From: JBEKVE01 sp049514335
GTDB taxonomy: Bacteria > Actinomycetota > Acidimicrobiia > Acidimicrobiales > UBA8190
Reading direction: 5' to 3'
DNA: 13,416 bases
NCBI GenBank assembly: GCA_049514335.1
Contig: JBEKVE010000086.1
Coordinates: forward strand, 1 to 13,416
Made by a program: the position numbers and the translations under genes. This document shows, piece after piece, positions 12,277 through 13,416 of the stretch. Under the pieces are notes generated by a model. That model searched no databases. It saw only the letters and a program-made list of their open reading frames with translations, and was not told the origin of the DNA. How positions within the stretch are numbered: position 1 is the stretch's first letter; every line of letters begins with the position of its first letter.

Positions 12277-13416
12277 ATGAGCGGTTCCCCTGCACGAGTC
12301 GCCGTCCTCGGCCAGGGCTACGTGGGGCTGTCGCTGGCGCTGCGCGCCGTCGATGTCGGGTTCGACGTGGTCGGCATCGACACCGACGCCGTCCGCATCG
12401 GCCGCCTGAGCCGGTGTGAGTCCTACATCGAGGACGTCACCGACGAGCAGCTGGCCGCCAGCCGGGCCACGGGGCGCTACACCGCGTCCGACGACCCCGG
12501 CGCCTGCGCGGGCTTCGACATCGCCGTCATCACCGTGCCGACGCCACTGCGCGAGGGGGTGCCCGACCTGTCGTTCATCGAGGAGTCGGCCCGGACCCTG
12601 GCCGCACACCTCCGTCCCGGCGCCACCGTCATCCTCGAGTCCACCACCTATCCGGGCACCACGACCGAGCTGGTGGGGCAGATCCTCGAGGAGCGATCCG
12701 GCCTCCGGGTGGGTGCCGACTTCCATCTGGGCTACAGCCCCGAGCGCATCGACCCTGGCAGCCGCGAATGGAACATCGTCAACACGCCCAAGGTGGTCTC
12801 GGGTGTGGACGACGCCTCGCTCGACGCCGTGCGCTCGTTCTACGACATGCTGTGCGACACCACCGTGGCTGTGTCGAGCCCCAAGGTGGCCGAGCTGGCC
12901 AAGCTCCTCGAGAACACCTTCCGCCACGTGAACATCGCGCTCGTGAACGAGCTGGCCGTGTTCGCCCAGGCCCTCGACGTCGACGTGTGGGAGGCGATCG
13001 ATGCCGCCTCGACAAAGCCCTTCGGCTTCATGCCCTTCCGCCCCGGGCCCGGCGTGGGCGGGCACTGCCTTCCCATCGACCCCTCCTACCTGTCGTGGAA
13101 GGTCCGCCGCACCATCGGGCAGAGCTTCCGCTTCATCGAGCTCGCCAACGACATCAACGAGCACATGCCCGACTACGTGGTCCGCCGGCTCATGCTCGCC
13201 CTCAACGCCAAGGGCCGCGCCGTGCACGGCAGTCGCGTGCTCATCCTCGGGCTCGCCTTCAAGCGCAACACCGCCGATGCCCGGGAGTCGCCCGCCATCG
13301 CCGTGGCCGAGCGCCTGGTCACCCTGGGGGCCGAGGTGCGGGCCGCCGACCCGCACGTGCGCGACCTCGTCATCGATCCCCGCGTCACGCGGGTGGAGGC
13401 CACCGCCGAAGAGGCG
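12277..13416 (+). CDS. UDP-N-acetylhexosamine 6-dehydrogenase (WbpA/WecC type), 3' end cut
   Basis: The first 380 residues of a UDP-glucose/UDP-mannose dehydrogenase superfamily enzyme are present, and the frame is open at the window end. These cytoplasmic enzymes oxidise the C6 hydroxyl of a UDP-sugar to a carboxylate in two NAD-dependent steps, giving uronic acids for capsule or other surface polysaccharide. The motifs are in family order: GQGYVG (12-17) for NAD, VITVPTPL (84-91), ESTTYPGTT (121-129), YSPERIDPG (153-161), ELAKLLENTF with Lys209, PGPGVGGHCLPIDPSYL (256-272) with catalytic Cys264, and LGLAFKRNTADARESP (324-339) opening the C-terminal domain. GGHCxPxDPxYL, unlike the GGSCFPKD of UDP-glucose dehydrogenases, points to UDP-GlcNAc or UDP-ManNAc as substrate. 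The ATG at 12277 has only a weak CGGAG site. Confidence 0.93.
   Translation, partial: MSGSPARVAVLGQGYVGLSLALRAVDVGFDVVGIDTDAVRIGRLSRCESYIEDVTDEQLAASRATGRYTASDDPGACAGFDIAVITVPTPLREGVPDLSFIEESARTLAAHLRPGATVILESTTYPGTTTELVGQILEERSGLRVGADFHLGYSPERIDPGSREWNIVNTPKVVSGVDDASLDAVRSFYDMLCDTTVAVSSPKVAELAKLLENTFRHVNIALVNELAVFAQALDVDVWEAIDAASTKPFGFMPFRPGPGVGGHCLPIDPSYLSWKVRRTIGQSFRFIELANDINEHMPDYVVRRLMLALNAKGRAVHGSRVLILGLAFKRNTADARESPAIAVAERLVTLGAEVRAADPHVRDLVIDPRVTRVEATAEEA

Noticed and set aside
11308..13356. A 682-codon open frame on the minus strand opposite the phosphoesterase and dehydrogenase genes
   Set aside because: It lies antisense to two genes with clear family motifs and crosses their intergenic gap. 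Its translation is Gly/Val/His/Asp-rich without any motif, as expected from the complement of GC-rich codons.

Overview
The window looks like chromosomal DNA from a high-GC actinobacterium, and an acidimicrobial-type lineage would fit. The evidence is the strong G/C bias at third codon positions, lipoproteins with LLAAC/LLAGC-type lipoboxes, a threonine-rich surface stalk followed by an LAxTG-type sortase signal (LAFTG), and GTG starts. The lineage is an inference. I see no phage genes, insertion sequences or CRISPR array.

Left part (1-2992). A truncated alpha/beta hydrolase runs leftwards off the window. Next comes a gene-free stretch of about 545 bases, then a tRNA-Lys(UUU) gene. Two rightward genes follow: a fusion of an N-terminal glutaredoxin domain to a thioredoxin-reductase-like flavoprotein, and a small cytoplasmic protein with a possible PH-like fold.

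Middle part (2993-9037). A secreted lipoprotein esterase (minus) and a small Cys-rich lipoprotein of unknown function (plus) are divergent. The plus-strand lipoprotein then converges on a leftward run of four genes: a DUF3592-like two-helix membrane protein, a GH92 alpha-mannosidase lipoprotein, a SnoaL/NTF2-like protein and an SRPBCC/polyketide-cyclase-like protein. The DUF3592-like and GH92 genes are only 15 bases apart and are probably co-transcribed.

Right part (9241-13416). Two paralogous PF04185-type phosphoesterases (phospholipase C / acid phosphatase superfamily) are transcribed away from each other across a 342-base intergenic region that contains inverted repeats and a 10-base tandem repeat. 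The leftward copy carries a Thr-rich stalk and a sortase-like signal. The rightward copy is a shorter secreted form. After a hairpin terminator, a UDP-N-acetylhexosamine 6-dehydrogenase of the WbpA/WecC type begins and runs off the right edge.

Taken together, the right two thirds is rich in cell-surface and envelope functions: two lipoprotein hydrolases, exported phosphoesterases, a membrane protein and a nucleotide-sugar dehydrogenase for acidic surface polysaccharide. The best candidates for something unusual are the divergent phosphoesterase pair, in which the anchored copy has changed residues next to the presumed nucleophile, and the Grx-TrxR fusion, which lacks the usual NADPH-phosphate-binding motif.
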